From: Bacteroidota bacterium
GTDB lineage: Bacteria > Bacteroidota > Bacteroidia > Flavobacteriales > Weeksellaceae
Direction: 5' to 3'
DNA: 8,682 bases
Assembly (NCBI GenBank): GCA_018266965.1
Contig: JAFDZJ010000256.1
Coordinates: forward strand, 1-8,682
Part shown: positions 1-5,406 of the stretch, in pieces
Position numbering within the stretch: position 1 is the first letter of the stretch
Layout: the number at the start of each line of letters is the position of its first letter
The notes under the pieces: model-generated
Database searches by the model: none
What the model was told of the DNA's origin: nothing
Seen by the model: only the letters and a program-made list of their open reading frames with translations
Position numbers and translations under genes: made by a program

Positions 1-52
1 AAATAAATGAGGAGGTAATTAGAAGCGAAATAAGAGTGATTGTTTTTGGCAT
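1..52 (-). CDS. 5' end of a probable exported protein, cut by window edge
   Basis: An ATG at 52-50 opens a frame with no stop to the left edge, giving MPKTITLISLLITSSFI (17 residues). A lysine followed by a long run of I, L, T and S is typical of the start of a signal peptide or lipoprotein leader. The ATG lies only 27 nt past the end of the attC-like palindrome at 74-272. This matches the neighbouring 173-aa gene, which starts 49 nt into its own segment and also begins with a hydrophobic leader. Nothing can be said about function. So short a frame could be open by chance, so the call rests on its position and the hydrophobic start. Confidence 0.4.
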   Translation of the reverse strand, partial: MPKTITLISLLITSSFI

Positions 53-73
53 AGTAGCTAATATTTTGGTGAC

Positions 74-272
74 GCACAACGTTCGAGCATTGGCGCAGTG
101 GGAGTGAGGCTTTGTTCGTCTGCCCGGCCCGCGAATGCCTTTAGGATTTGGGAATTTGAAATTTTCGGGGTTTTCTCAAGTATCAGGTCAACCCCTGACC
201 GCTGCCTGGCTTTGTTTTATGCTGAAGTATGGGTGTCAAGCCCCCATTGCGGCCAATGCCCATGTTAGCTGC
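74..272 (-). repeat. attC-like recombination site A (long form)
   Basis: This is a large imperfect palindrome just downstream of the 173-aa gene. The left arm (74-104) contains GCATTGGCGCAGTGGGAG and the right arm (241-272) contains CCCCCATTGCGGCCAATGC. They pair over about 18 bp with one extra G in the right arm (GCGGCC against GCGCC). The ends carry AAC at 78-80 and GTT at 264-266, like the R boxes of integron attC sites. Read in gene orientation, the extra base is in the first (L''-like) arm, as in canonical attC. The inner 137 bp is longer than in the two sister sites, giving 199 bp overall, which is long for attC. Integron identity is inferred from structure; no integrase is visible here. 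Confidence 0.7.
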
Positions 273-855
273 AGCCACTTCGGTCTATTTTATAAAATAT
301 TCAGAAGAATAATTGTCTCCTTTAGGATAATTGCGTTTTATAGATAGGGGAGCAGTCCAAAATATCTTGCTTTCGTAACGAATCTTTGGAAATGTGTCTG
401 AAACGTCAGGGAGAACGCTTGAACAATTCACGAATCCTATTTTTAAGGACTTAACAATTGATTTTGACCAGATATAAATCCCTCCTAAAAACAACAAAGA
501 CTTTTTGGGAGGAATCATAATGCTTTCTGGATAATTGCTATCACAAGCCCATACGGCAATGTGAATAGAGTCGTTGTTTGTCCTCCAGTTTCTATACCAC
601 GAGCAAGTCCATATTTTGACTTTGACTGCCGTATCTTCATTGTTGATTATTTCAAATCTTGTGATATAACAGTCGTTTTTTATAGGAGAATCTAACAGGT
701 AACCTTTTGATAGAATATCTGCTTTTACTGAAATAATTTCTTTCGGTTGAGTTGAATTTTCAGAATAAATATTTAAGCAAAATAGTAGAATAGAAACTAA
801 GTGCATTTTAAATCTAATTAAATACTGACCATTTTAATAATGAGGTTGCAGCTAA
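80..855 (-). mobile_element. Integron-like gene cassette carrying the 173-aa gene
   Basis: The limits are set by assuming G|TT cleavage at the R' cores of the flanking attC-like sites. In gene orientation the segment begins TTAGCTGCAACC (from 855) and its own attC-like site begins GGCTGCAGCTAAC (276-264). These are complementary over the core GTTAGCTGC plus most of the next four bases. The two halves of each assembled palindrome match less well at this place. This is expected if the segment was once a circle and integrated by attC recombination. The 776 bp size with one gene and a 49-nt leader is ordinary for an integron cassette. Confidence 0.65.
285..806 (-). CDS. Hypothetical exported 173-aa protein
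   Basis: I do not recognise this protein. It starts MHLVSILLFCLNIYSENS, a short hydrophobic leader of about 15 residues consistent with export; there is no clear lipobox, although a cysteine is at residue 10. The rest is hydrophilic and rich in alternating polar and hydrophobic residues, suggesting a beta-rich fold. It has cysteines at about 46, 68, 88 and 128, which could form disulfides outside the cytoplasm, and several tryptophans (about 67, 70, 74, 86, 113, 150). The ATG at 806 is the only reasonable start: the nearest upstream in-frame region has a stop (TAA) four codons after another ATG. The upstream sequence is AT-rich with no clear ribosome binding site. The TAG stop lies 12 nt from attC-like site A, so it is the only gene of its cassette. 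Function unknown. Confidence 0.7.
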   Translation of the reverse strand: MHLVSILLFCLNIYSENSTQPKEIISVKADILSKGYLLDSPIKNDCYITRFEIINNEDTAVKVKIWTCSWYRNWRTNNDSIHIAVWACDSNYPESIMIPPKKSLLFLGGIYIWSKSIVKSLKIGFVNCSSVLPDVSDTFPKIRYESKIFWTAPLSIKRNYPKGDNYSSEYFIK

Positions 856-983
856 CGATCCGGGTATTGCCGAAGGCGGGGATTTTTAGCACTAAAGTTC
901 AATCGAAGAACGAAAGTTGAACCTTGCACAAATGTCCAATCGAAGCCGTTCAGCCCCGCTTTTGGCAATACCTTGTTATGGGC
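848..983 (-). repeat. attC-like recombination site B (136 bp)
   Basis: The arms 848-881 and 954-983 pair as GGTATTGCCGAAGGCGGGG against CCCCGCTTTTGGCAATACC. That is 19 bp with two G-T wobbles and, unlike sites A and C, no extra base. The end cores are AAC (854-856) and GTT (975-977). Outside the stem the two ends differ (GTTAGCTGC against GTTATGGGC), and each matches the far end of the adjoining gene segment instead. The loop holds two direct copies of a motif like GCACnAAnGTnCAATCGAAG, at about 889-908 and 926-945. The first copy lies near an inverted partner (AAAGTTCAA and GTTGAAC), so the loop may form its own hairpin. Confidence 0.75.
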
Positions 984-1036
984 TGCCCTTCTTTCTCTGT
1001 CGTGTTGTTGTCTGTCCATTTTGCTGCTGTCTTGGT

Positions 1037-1117
1037 GCGTTGGCTTGGTGGCTCTTTTGCAAAACTTGGATTGGCGTGGGCTTGTGCGGTTTTGCAAATG
1101 TGCCACCAAATGCGTTG
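1037..1117. repeat. Second-type hairpin repeat, copy 1 (3' of methylase gene)
   Basis: The arm at 1037-1060 (GCGTTGGCTTGGTGGCTCTTTTGC region) pairs with 1094-1117, where the core GCAAATGTGCCACCAAA is complementary to TTTGGTGGC-C-TTTGC apart from two T-T mismatches. An inner GCAAAAC/GTTTTGC stem lies at 1059-1065 and 1089-1095. The same element with different but still complementary arm bases occurs at 5323-5405, and in permuted order at 5006-5069. It lies between the methylase stop codon and attC-like site B. It could act as an RNA hairpin at the transcript 3' end; no U-tract is seen, so I do not call it a terminator. Confidence 0.65.
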
Positions 1118-1126
1118 ATAATGGTT

Positions 1127-2389
1127 TTACTGTCCTATGAAATATTTTGTGCTTTTTTCAACGAATTTAAAGTCGAGTTGCTCCACTTCATCATTTACCG
1201 AAAATTTGTCAAATGGATTAATGTCACTAAGAAAAACAACTCTGTCTGTAGCAGTTGCATTTCCTTTTGTTTCTGCCCAAATTCTTGTGGTCTTATCTGT
1301 GTCTGCAATTGCATCATTAATGCACCATACATTTTTAAATATTTTTTGGTCAAGAATCATTAATGCAAACTCTCTTGCAAGGGGGATAACACTTGTTTTA
1401 GATTTTGCTACGTCACCTATTATGAAAACCGCAACACCGTCCTTTTTCAAGAATTTTTTGAGTTCAATTACTACACTTTTAGAAAAATTTATCCATTCCT
1501 CAAGGTTTAAATCATCATCAAGTTCTTCAGAAACCTTTAAAGGGTCTTCATTTAGAAACCAGCTCCTTATCCAATTTTGTTTTGCATAATTTACAATGCC
1601 CAAGTAGGGGGGCGATGTCAATATAAGGCTTACCTTTTTTTGAAACGGTTTAAGTTCTTCTACTTCACTTAGCTTTTTTGCGTCTGCCTTAACAACTATA
1701 CCACTTTGCTTTAGACCAGTGTGCTTTTTGTAAAGGCGTTCTGTCTTTTCTCGAAGCAACTTAAATACATCGTGAAATATCCTGTTTAAGTTGTTGGTTT
1801 GAACAAATTTTCGAACATAGTCAGGAGACATACTAAAAGTGTTCGGCATATCAATAGAAGCATAGCCTGATGTTCCATTTGCTCTTTCTCCACCGTGTAG
1901 AATCCCCAACGAAATACCAACTAAATATTGGTCAACTGGGTTTTCTGATTTCAATATTTTTCTTCTGAGATAGCATAATTGAGCTAATGTTCTTGGATGA
2001 AAAATTAAATGCACTTCTTCGGGCTGAGCTTTTGCTTCCTGCTGGTATAGAGAAGAATCATATTTTTTTTCAAGTTCCTCAATACGCTTAAATATTTCAT
2101 CTTTCGTAAGAGAGTTGTTTTTTGCACGACTTAAGGCAAGTGCAATTGGATTTAAGTCTGTTGCAATTGATTTTCTATTAAGTATTCTTGCTTCTAATGC
2201 AGTTGTGCCTCGACCCGAAAATGGGTCAAAAACTATGTCTCCCTTTCTAGTGAAATACTTTATAAAGTAGTTCGCTAACGGTGGGGGAAATGCACCTAAA
2301 TATGAACACATTGAATGCCACGAGTCAAACTCTCTTGCACTCTGATTTGCCCAAGGTGTGATAAATGTATCTAAAGCTGTTTCTGGCAT
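1127..2389 (-). CDS. DNA methyltransferase (N4-cytosine/N6-adenine, TSPPY type)
   Basis: This 420-aa protein is predicted to methylate an exocyclic amino group in DNA using S-adenosylmethionine. Motif I (SAM binding) is FDPFSGRGTT at 54-63, followed by ATDLNP at 76-81. Motif IV (catalytic) is TSPPYLG at 258-264. The segment before motif I (SYLGAFPPPLANYFI, 29-43) resembles motif X. About 195 residues separate motifs I and IV and probably include target recognition. The motif order X-I-IV resembles alpha-type enzymes, while TSPPY and FxGxGTT are typical of the N4/N6 PF01555-like group. Which base is modified cannot be told. The ATG shares one base with the upstream ATPase stop (TAATG), so translation is probably coupled. 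It is the last gene of the operon, with no restriction endonuclease after it. Confidence 0.93.
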   Translation of the reverse strand: MPETALDTFITPWANQSAREFDSWHSMCSYLGAFPPPLANYFIKYFTRKGDIVFDPFSGRGTTALEARILNRKSIATDLNPIALALSRAKNNSLTKDEIFKRIEELEKKYDSSLYQQEAKAQPEEVHLIFHPRTLAQLCYLRRKILKSENPVDQYLVGISLGILHGGERANGTSGYASIDMPNTFSMSPDYVRKFVQTNNLNRIFHDVFKLLREKTERLYKKHTGLKQSGIVVKADAKKLSEVEELKPFQKKVSLILTSPPYLGIVNYAKQNWIRSWFLNEDPLKVSEELDDDLNLEEWINFSKSVVIELKKFLKKDGVAVFIIGDVAKSKTSVIPLAREFALMILDQKIFKNVWCINDAIADTDKTTRIWAETKGNATATDRVVFLSDINPFDKFSVNDEVEQLDFKFVEKSTKYFIGQ

Positions 2390-4653
2390 TAAATTTCTTC
2401 TGTTTCTGTTCGTATATAATCAAAGAAGTCTGAAATCATACCGCAAATTGTTTCACAACCATTTTCTAAATCTGCGTTTTTGATTGCTTCAACATCTTCT
2501 ACTGAAATTGATTTTCCTTCGGCTTGTAATTTTTCTTCAATCTTGTTTCGACTAATCATAAATGCACAGAAACCAATATGCTCCTTGTATCTATTTTTAA
2601 TTGATTCAACAGCTTGGTTACTGTATTGCTGTGCTCTTTCTAAAAGTTTTGTAAAATGAAGATTAGATTCATTGATGTAAATGTAAATTGTGTCTTGGTC
2701 ATCTTTTACATCAGCCACAGTTCTATGTGTCCAACCTTCATCTTTATAGAATTGGTCGTTTTCGGTTATTCCAATAACCTCAATGTTCGGAGCATTTTTA
2801 TTCCCTGAATTGCTTGAATCTGTTCCCTCTGGAAATTCAGCAGCAATAGTATTTACTGTGTCACTTATCGTTTTTTGTCTTGGTGGTCTTAGCTCCAACG
2901 TTATAGTGGCTTCTGTTCCAACTTCTACATTTTCCCTTGTTTTGAAGTATGCTATTCCATAACCATCAACAACCCTTGCACTACCAGTATAACTACCAAA
3001 CGAATGAGGTTCAATTACAGCAAAGAACCAATCTGGATTTGTGAATAAATTAGGGTGAGCATCAGTTTTGAATTTTACACTAAACGTTTTGCCGATATAG
3101 ACTTCTTTATCATCCGGTGTAGTGATTTCCAAAAATGTTGGTGGGTCATTGACTGGAATAGGAGGTTGTTTTTTTGTTTTTACAGTTTCTCCTGTTTCTG
3201 ATGCTTTTACACCTTTACCACCGTCACCTGCTTTGAGGTATGTGTTTATCCTATTTGCTAATCGCTTACGAAGTTTGTCAAGTGCTTCGGTTTCATCTTT
3301 TCTTAAATACCTATCTCTGCGTTCCTTGTCAAGGCGTTTAAGCTCATCATCGGCTTCAAGTGCATCAACTACGAGTTTGGAAAGTTCTTTTTTAATCGAA
3401 GTATCACGAGTGTTTTCACGAGTGCTACTGAACAATTGTCTTTTAGATTCATTATCCATTTGGTCGCATTCAATTTGAACCACCAAATATTTTTCAAGAA
3501 AAGGAAGCTTTAGGTCTTGCTTTATTATTGAGTTGGTCAAATGTCCTTGCCGCTGCCCATTAAATGTTATGATAACTGGCTCTGATGGCAAAGTATAGTT
3601 TTTTATTCTATCCCAAGGCTTGTCTCCTTCAATCGTCAATACCCAATAATAAAGAGTAACCTTTCCATCTCTAAAAGTTAGTGTAGCATCTCTTTTATAT
3701 TGGGTAAGTTCTTTTTCATCGCCACCTCCTAATGTTAATCGTCTGTTGTTTCCTAAAACACTTCTGTTTTCGATTTTCCCGTTGTTTAAATCCTTTTTTC
3801 GCTGTCCTGAAATTGTAAACGGCAAAATCGTATCGAACATATAGTGGTGAGCTAAATACCAAAGCGAAGAAGTTGGTCCCGTCAACTTGGCTGTGTATTT
3901 CCCAATATCCATTCCAATGTGTCTTATAAGTGTTCCTGGTTCAAAATCTTTTTCAGGAATTGATACTGTCAACGGATTGTTGTTTGTGCCAACGCAGTAT
4001 TCATACCATCCTAACTTTCTTAATCCCAATTCACCATCATTGAAGCGAACAATTGTAAAGGAAACTTCATCGCCTTTTTTAAGAATTTTATTGGGTCTTG
4101 AAATGATAATAGTAAAGGTGTTAAATGAAAGTGCTGTCGAACCCCCTTGACCATATGCACCCATTTGATGGAGCTTGTCAATTTTATTATTGTCATTTAA
4201 ACTAAGTATGGTTTTAGAAAACTCTTCGCCTTTGATACCTGTTCCGAAATCCCTAATTTCTACAGTCGGAAAATCCTCTCTTTCAGAGTCAAGAAGTGTT
4301 ATTTTGATTTTTCTTGCAAGCTCTTGAATTTTCTTTCCAGAGGCATCTTTAATGTTTCTCAGCTTACCATCTGGAATCTCAAACCATTTTTGAGCAGCCA
4401 TTCTTGGTGATTCAAAGTCATTCGGCTTTCCTTCTAAATGCCATTGCAAGTCTAAAATTGAATCAATAGAGTTTGTAATTCTCTCGACTAAACCAGCAGC
4501 AGGGTCTGTTCCCATATTGATGGTTGATTGATTGTTTTGTCTATCGCCAACAGCTCTCCATTTTATATCGTGGTCTTCTGTCAATACTTCAAGTATATCC
4601 GTCACCTCCTTTGCTGTTGTCGCTTTAAGTAATTGTTCTAATATTTTTTTCAT
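2389..4653 (-). CDS. GHKL-family ATPase (MutL/MORC-like), methylase-associated
   Basis: This protein of about 754 aa has a clear GHKL (gyrase/Hsp90/MutL) ATP-binding domain. The N-box is GLVERITNSIDS (55-66, with the catalytic-type E and the metal-binding N), the G1 box is VEIRDFGTGI (131-140), and the G2 box is QMGAYGQGGSTA (164-175). Around 365-420 it has ITFNGQRQGH and LFSSTRENTRD, likely the S5-like transducer domain. A charged, probably coiled-coil stretch spans 425-475. A beta-rich, Ig-like stretch spans about 505-590, and a final alpha/beta section 620-754 includes IYIYINESN. No nuclease motif is evident. GHKL proteins of this sort paired with DNA methylases have been described in prokaryotic restriction-modification-like systems related to eukaryotic MORC. 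I prefer the ATG at 4653; a TTG at 4662 directly after the previous stop would add three residues. Confidence 0.9.
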   Translation of the reverse strand: MKKILEQLLKATTAKEVTDILEVLTEDHDIKWRAVGDRQNNQSTINMGTDPAAGLVERITNSIDSILDLQWHLEGKPNDFESPRMAAQKWFEIPDGKLRNIKDASGKKIQELARKIKITLLDSEREDFPTVEIRDFGTGIKGEEFSKTILSLNDNNKIDKLHQMGAYGQGGSTALSFNTFTIIISRPNKILKKGDEVSFTIVRFNDGELGLRKLGWYEYCVGTNNNPLTVSIPEKDFEPGTLIRHIGMDIGKYTAKLTGPTSSLWYLAHHYMFDTILPFTISGQRKKDLNNGKIENRSVLGNNRRLTLGGGDEKELTQYKRDATLTFRDGKVTLYYWVLTIEGDKPWDRIKNYTLPSEPVIITFNGQRQGHLTNSIIKQDLKLPFLEKYLVVQIECDQMDNESKRQLFSSTRENTRDTSIKKELSKLVVDALEADDELKRLDKERRDRYLRKDETEALDKLRKRLANRINTYLKAGDGGKGVKASETGETVKTKKQPPIPVNDPPTFLEITTPDDKEVYIGKTFSVKFKTDAHPNLFTNPDWFFAVIEPHSFGSYTGSARVVDGYGIAYFKTRENVEVGTEATITLELRPPRQKTISDTVNTIAAEFPEGTDSSNSGNKNAPNIEVIGITENDQFYKDEGWTHRTVADVKDDQDTIYIYINESNLHFTKLLERAQQYSNQAVESIKNRYKEHIGFCAFMISRNKIEEKLQAEGKSISVEDVEAIKNADLENGCETICGMISDFFDYIRTETEEI

Positions 4654-4662
4654 TGCTTGCAA

Positions 4663-4899
4663 TTAAAATTTGAAAGTGTTTTTAGTTGATTTTGTGTTGC
4701 TGGTGTATGCCATTTCTAATATTTTTACTTTGTCCTTTAGGGCTCTCATCATTTTGGAAACATCTTCCTCGTCATACTCATAATTATTTTTGTTTGCACA
4801 CTTTGCTAAACTGTCAATTGTGTCAAGAACTTTTTGAACACGTTTGCCAGCAACATTTTTAAATCTGTCCCTTTTTAAACTTTGGTTACTCTTTGCCAT
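4663..4899 (-). CDS. Small 78-aa protein, first gene of methylase/ATPase operon
   Basis: This is a small, basic, mostly helical protein. Residues 10-65 (RDRFKNVAGKRVQKVL, SLAKCANKNNYEYDEEDVSK) resemble short uncharacterised bacterial proteins with an RF..vA..Rv.k.ld.i..L..caN...Y.Y...dV pattern that occur on mobile elements. I state that from memory of the pattern, not from a search. The tail (66-78) is rich in S, T, N and K and looks disordered. The ATG at 4899 follows a promoter-like and operator-like cluster. The TAA ends 9 nt before the ATPase ATG, so the three genes form one transcription unit. Being small, basic and promoter-proximal, it might be a DNA-binding regulator or an accessory subunit. 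Nothing in the sequence proves either. Confidence 0.75.
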   Translation of the reverse strand: MAKSNQSLKRDRFKNVAGKRVQKVLDTIDSLAKCANKNNYEYDEEDVSKMMRALKDKVKILEMAYTSNTKSTKNTFKF

Positions 4900-4923
4900 T
4901 GTCAGAGAATTGAAGCTGCGAAA

Positions 4924-4946
4924 GTATAAATTATACTACATTATAC
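4924..4946. promoter_or_regulatory. Operator-like palindrome plus direct repeat
   Basis: GTATAAATTATAC at 4924-4936 is a perfect 6+1+6 palindrome. ATTATAC occurs again at 4940-4946, exactly 10 bp (one helical turn) from the copy at 4930-4936. The block lies 25 to 47 bp upstream of the 78-aa start codon, just past the promoter-like boxes, where a repressor would act. AT-rich sequence makes chance palindromes more likely, so this is tentative. Confidence 0.35.
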
Positions 4947-4966
4947 CAAATATAGTATCAAATATA
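4947..4966 (-). promoter_or_regulatory. Tandem Bacteroidota-type -7 boxes (TATATTTG x2)
   Basis: On the minus strand TATATTTG occurs twice, at 4966-4959 and 4954-4947, 12 bp apart. Both fit the Bacteroidota -7 consensus TAnnTTTG. The nearer copy would place transcription start around 4940, about 40 nt before the 78-aa ATG. No good TTG -33 box is seen 17-23 bp upstream, so the promoter is plausible but incomplete. Confidence 0.4.
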
Positions 4967-5005
4967 TTGCCCTATATGTTGATAGGATTTCTGTCGTGCG
5001 GTAGG

Positions 5006-5069
5006 GCAAGGGCAAATGTGCTGCATTGGGTTGGCTTTTAGCGTTGGCTTGCAGCTCTTTTGCCCTTGC
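5006..5069. repeat. Second-type hairpin repeat, copy 3 (half-elements in swapped order)
   Basis: GCAAGGGCAAATGTGCTGCA (5006-5025) pairs with TGCAGCTCTTTTGCCCTTGC (5050-5069), a 20-bp stem with two T-T mismatches at the same relative places as in the other copies. The two half-elements are the same words as in copies 1 and 2 (GCAAATGTGC and GCGTTGGCTTG..GCTCTTTTGC), but here the GCAAATGTGC half comes first on the plus strand. It lies in the leader of the methylase/ATPase cassette, between attC-like site C and the promoter. Confidence 0.6.
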
Positions 5070-5136
5070 AGAAGGGTTGGCATTTGTCTGTCGTTGTAGT
5101 GTAAGTTTCAAAGCTGCACTGTCGTGAAATAGGGTT

Positions 5137-5272
5137 GCCCATAACGGTTCGGGGCTTGACGCAGTGGGGGATTAGAAGCACAAATGTTCAATAAACCACA
5201 AAAGTTTAATAGAATTACAAATGTTGAATTTACTGTTTCTGCCCCCATTGCGTTCAAACCCTTGTTATGCCC
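5137..5272 (-). repeat. attC-like recombination site C (136 bp)
   Basis: The arms are 5137-5170 and 5241-5272. GCCCCCATTGCGTTCAAACC pairs with CGGGGCTTGACGCAGTGGGGG-type sequence over about 19 bp, with one extra T in the right arm (GCGTTCAA against GCGTCAA). The cores are AAC (5143-5145) and GTT (5264-5266). In gene orientation the extra base is in the first arm, as in canonical attC. The length is identical to site B. The loop contains ACAAATGTTCAAT (5180-5192) and ACAAATGTTGAAT (5217-5229), near-identical direct copies. Confidence 0.75.
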
Positions 5273-5322
5273 TAGTGCCTTTTCTCGTCTGTTCATTTCG
5301 TCAATTTGTTGCGTGTCGTGGT

Positions 5323-5405
5323 GTGTTGGCTTGGTAGCTCTTTTGCATTTTTTGTGTAGGTTTGTGCGTTGGTAAAAAATTCAAATGTGCTACCAAAAAC
5401 GTTGG
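5323..5405. repeat. Second-type hairpin repeat, copy 2 (3' of terC)
   Basis: The arm at 5323-5346 (GTTGGCTTGGTAGCTCTTTTGC) pairs with 5381-5405 (TCAAATGTGCTACCAA then ACGTTGG). Relative to copy 1 the arm reads GGTAGC against GCTACC instead of GGTGGC against GCCACC, a compensated base-pair change, and the two T-T mismatches are kept. It ends one base before the terC stop codon. Together with site C it makes a 269-bp module (5137-5405) parallel to the 270-bp module at 848-1117. Confidence 0.65.
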
Positions 5406-5406
5406 C

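Larger units (their letters stand above)
856..5144 (-). mobile_element. Large integron-like cassette with the methylase/GHKL ATPase operon
   Basis: The limits assume cleavage at G|TT in attC-like sites C and B. In gene orientation the segment starts TTATGGGCAACCC (from 5144) and its own 3' palindrome starts GGGCAGCCCATAAC (988-975). These are inverted copies of GTTATGGGC followed by NNCCC. At 4289 bp and three genes it is several times larger than typical integron cassettes, and it appears to carry its own promoter (leader of 245 nt before the first gene). The cassette interpretation is an inference from boundary structure. Confidence 0.62.

Noticed and set aside
135..347. Plus-strand open frame of 70 codons
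   Set aside because: It runs through the palindrome at 74-272 and the antisense of the 173-aa gene; it has low-complexity composition and no family resemblance.
852..1109. Minus-strand 85-codon frame
   Set aside because: It lies wholly within the attC-like site and hairpin repeat; the openness is explained by GC-richer repeat sequence.
1037..1117. Intrinsic terminator
   Set aside because: There is a strong hairpin but no run of U after either arm in transcript orientation, so I list it only as a repeat.
917..1363. Plus-strand frames of 148 and 64 codons (917-1363, 924-1118)
   Set aside because: They cross attC-like site B, the hairpin repeat and the antisense of the methylase; the Cys/Phe-rich translation is typical of shadow frames.
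2389..4662. TTG start at 4662 for the GHKL ATPase
   Set aside because: The ATG three codons downstream (4653) is a stronger start and leaves a normal 9-nt gap after the preceding stop. The TTG remains possible.
4844..5041. Plus-strand 65-codon frame
   Set aside because: It overlaps the 78-aa gene antisense, the promoter cluster and a hairpin repeat; it has no plausible start context.
5108..5375. Frames within 5108-5296 (minus) and 5184-5375 (plus)
   Set aside because: Both are made of attC-like site C and repeat sequence; no coding signal is evident.
74..5405. CRISPR array or transposon terminal inverted repeats
   Set aside because: The repeats are few, palindromic and far apart with genes between. 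There is no spacer periodicity, transposase or target-site duplication; the end-matching pattern fits cassettes better.
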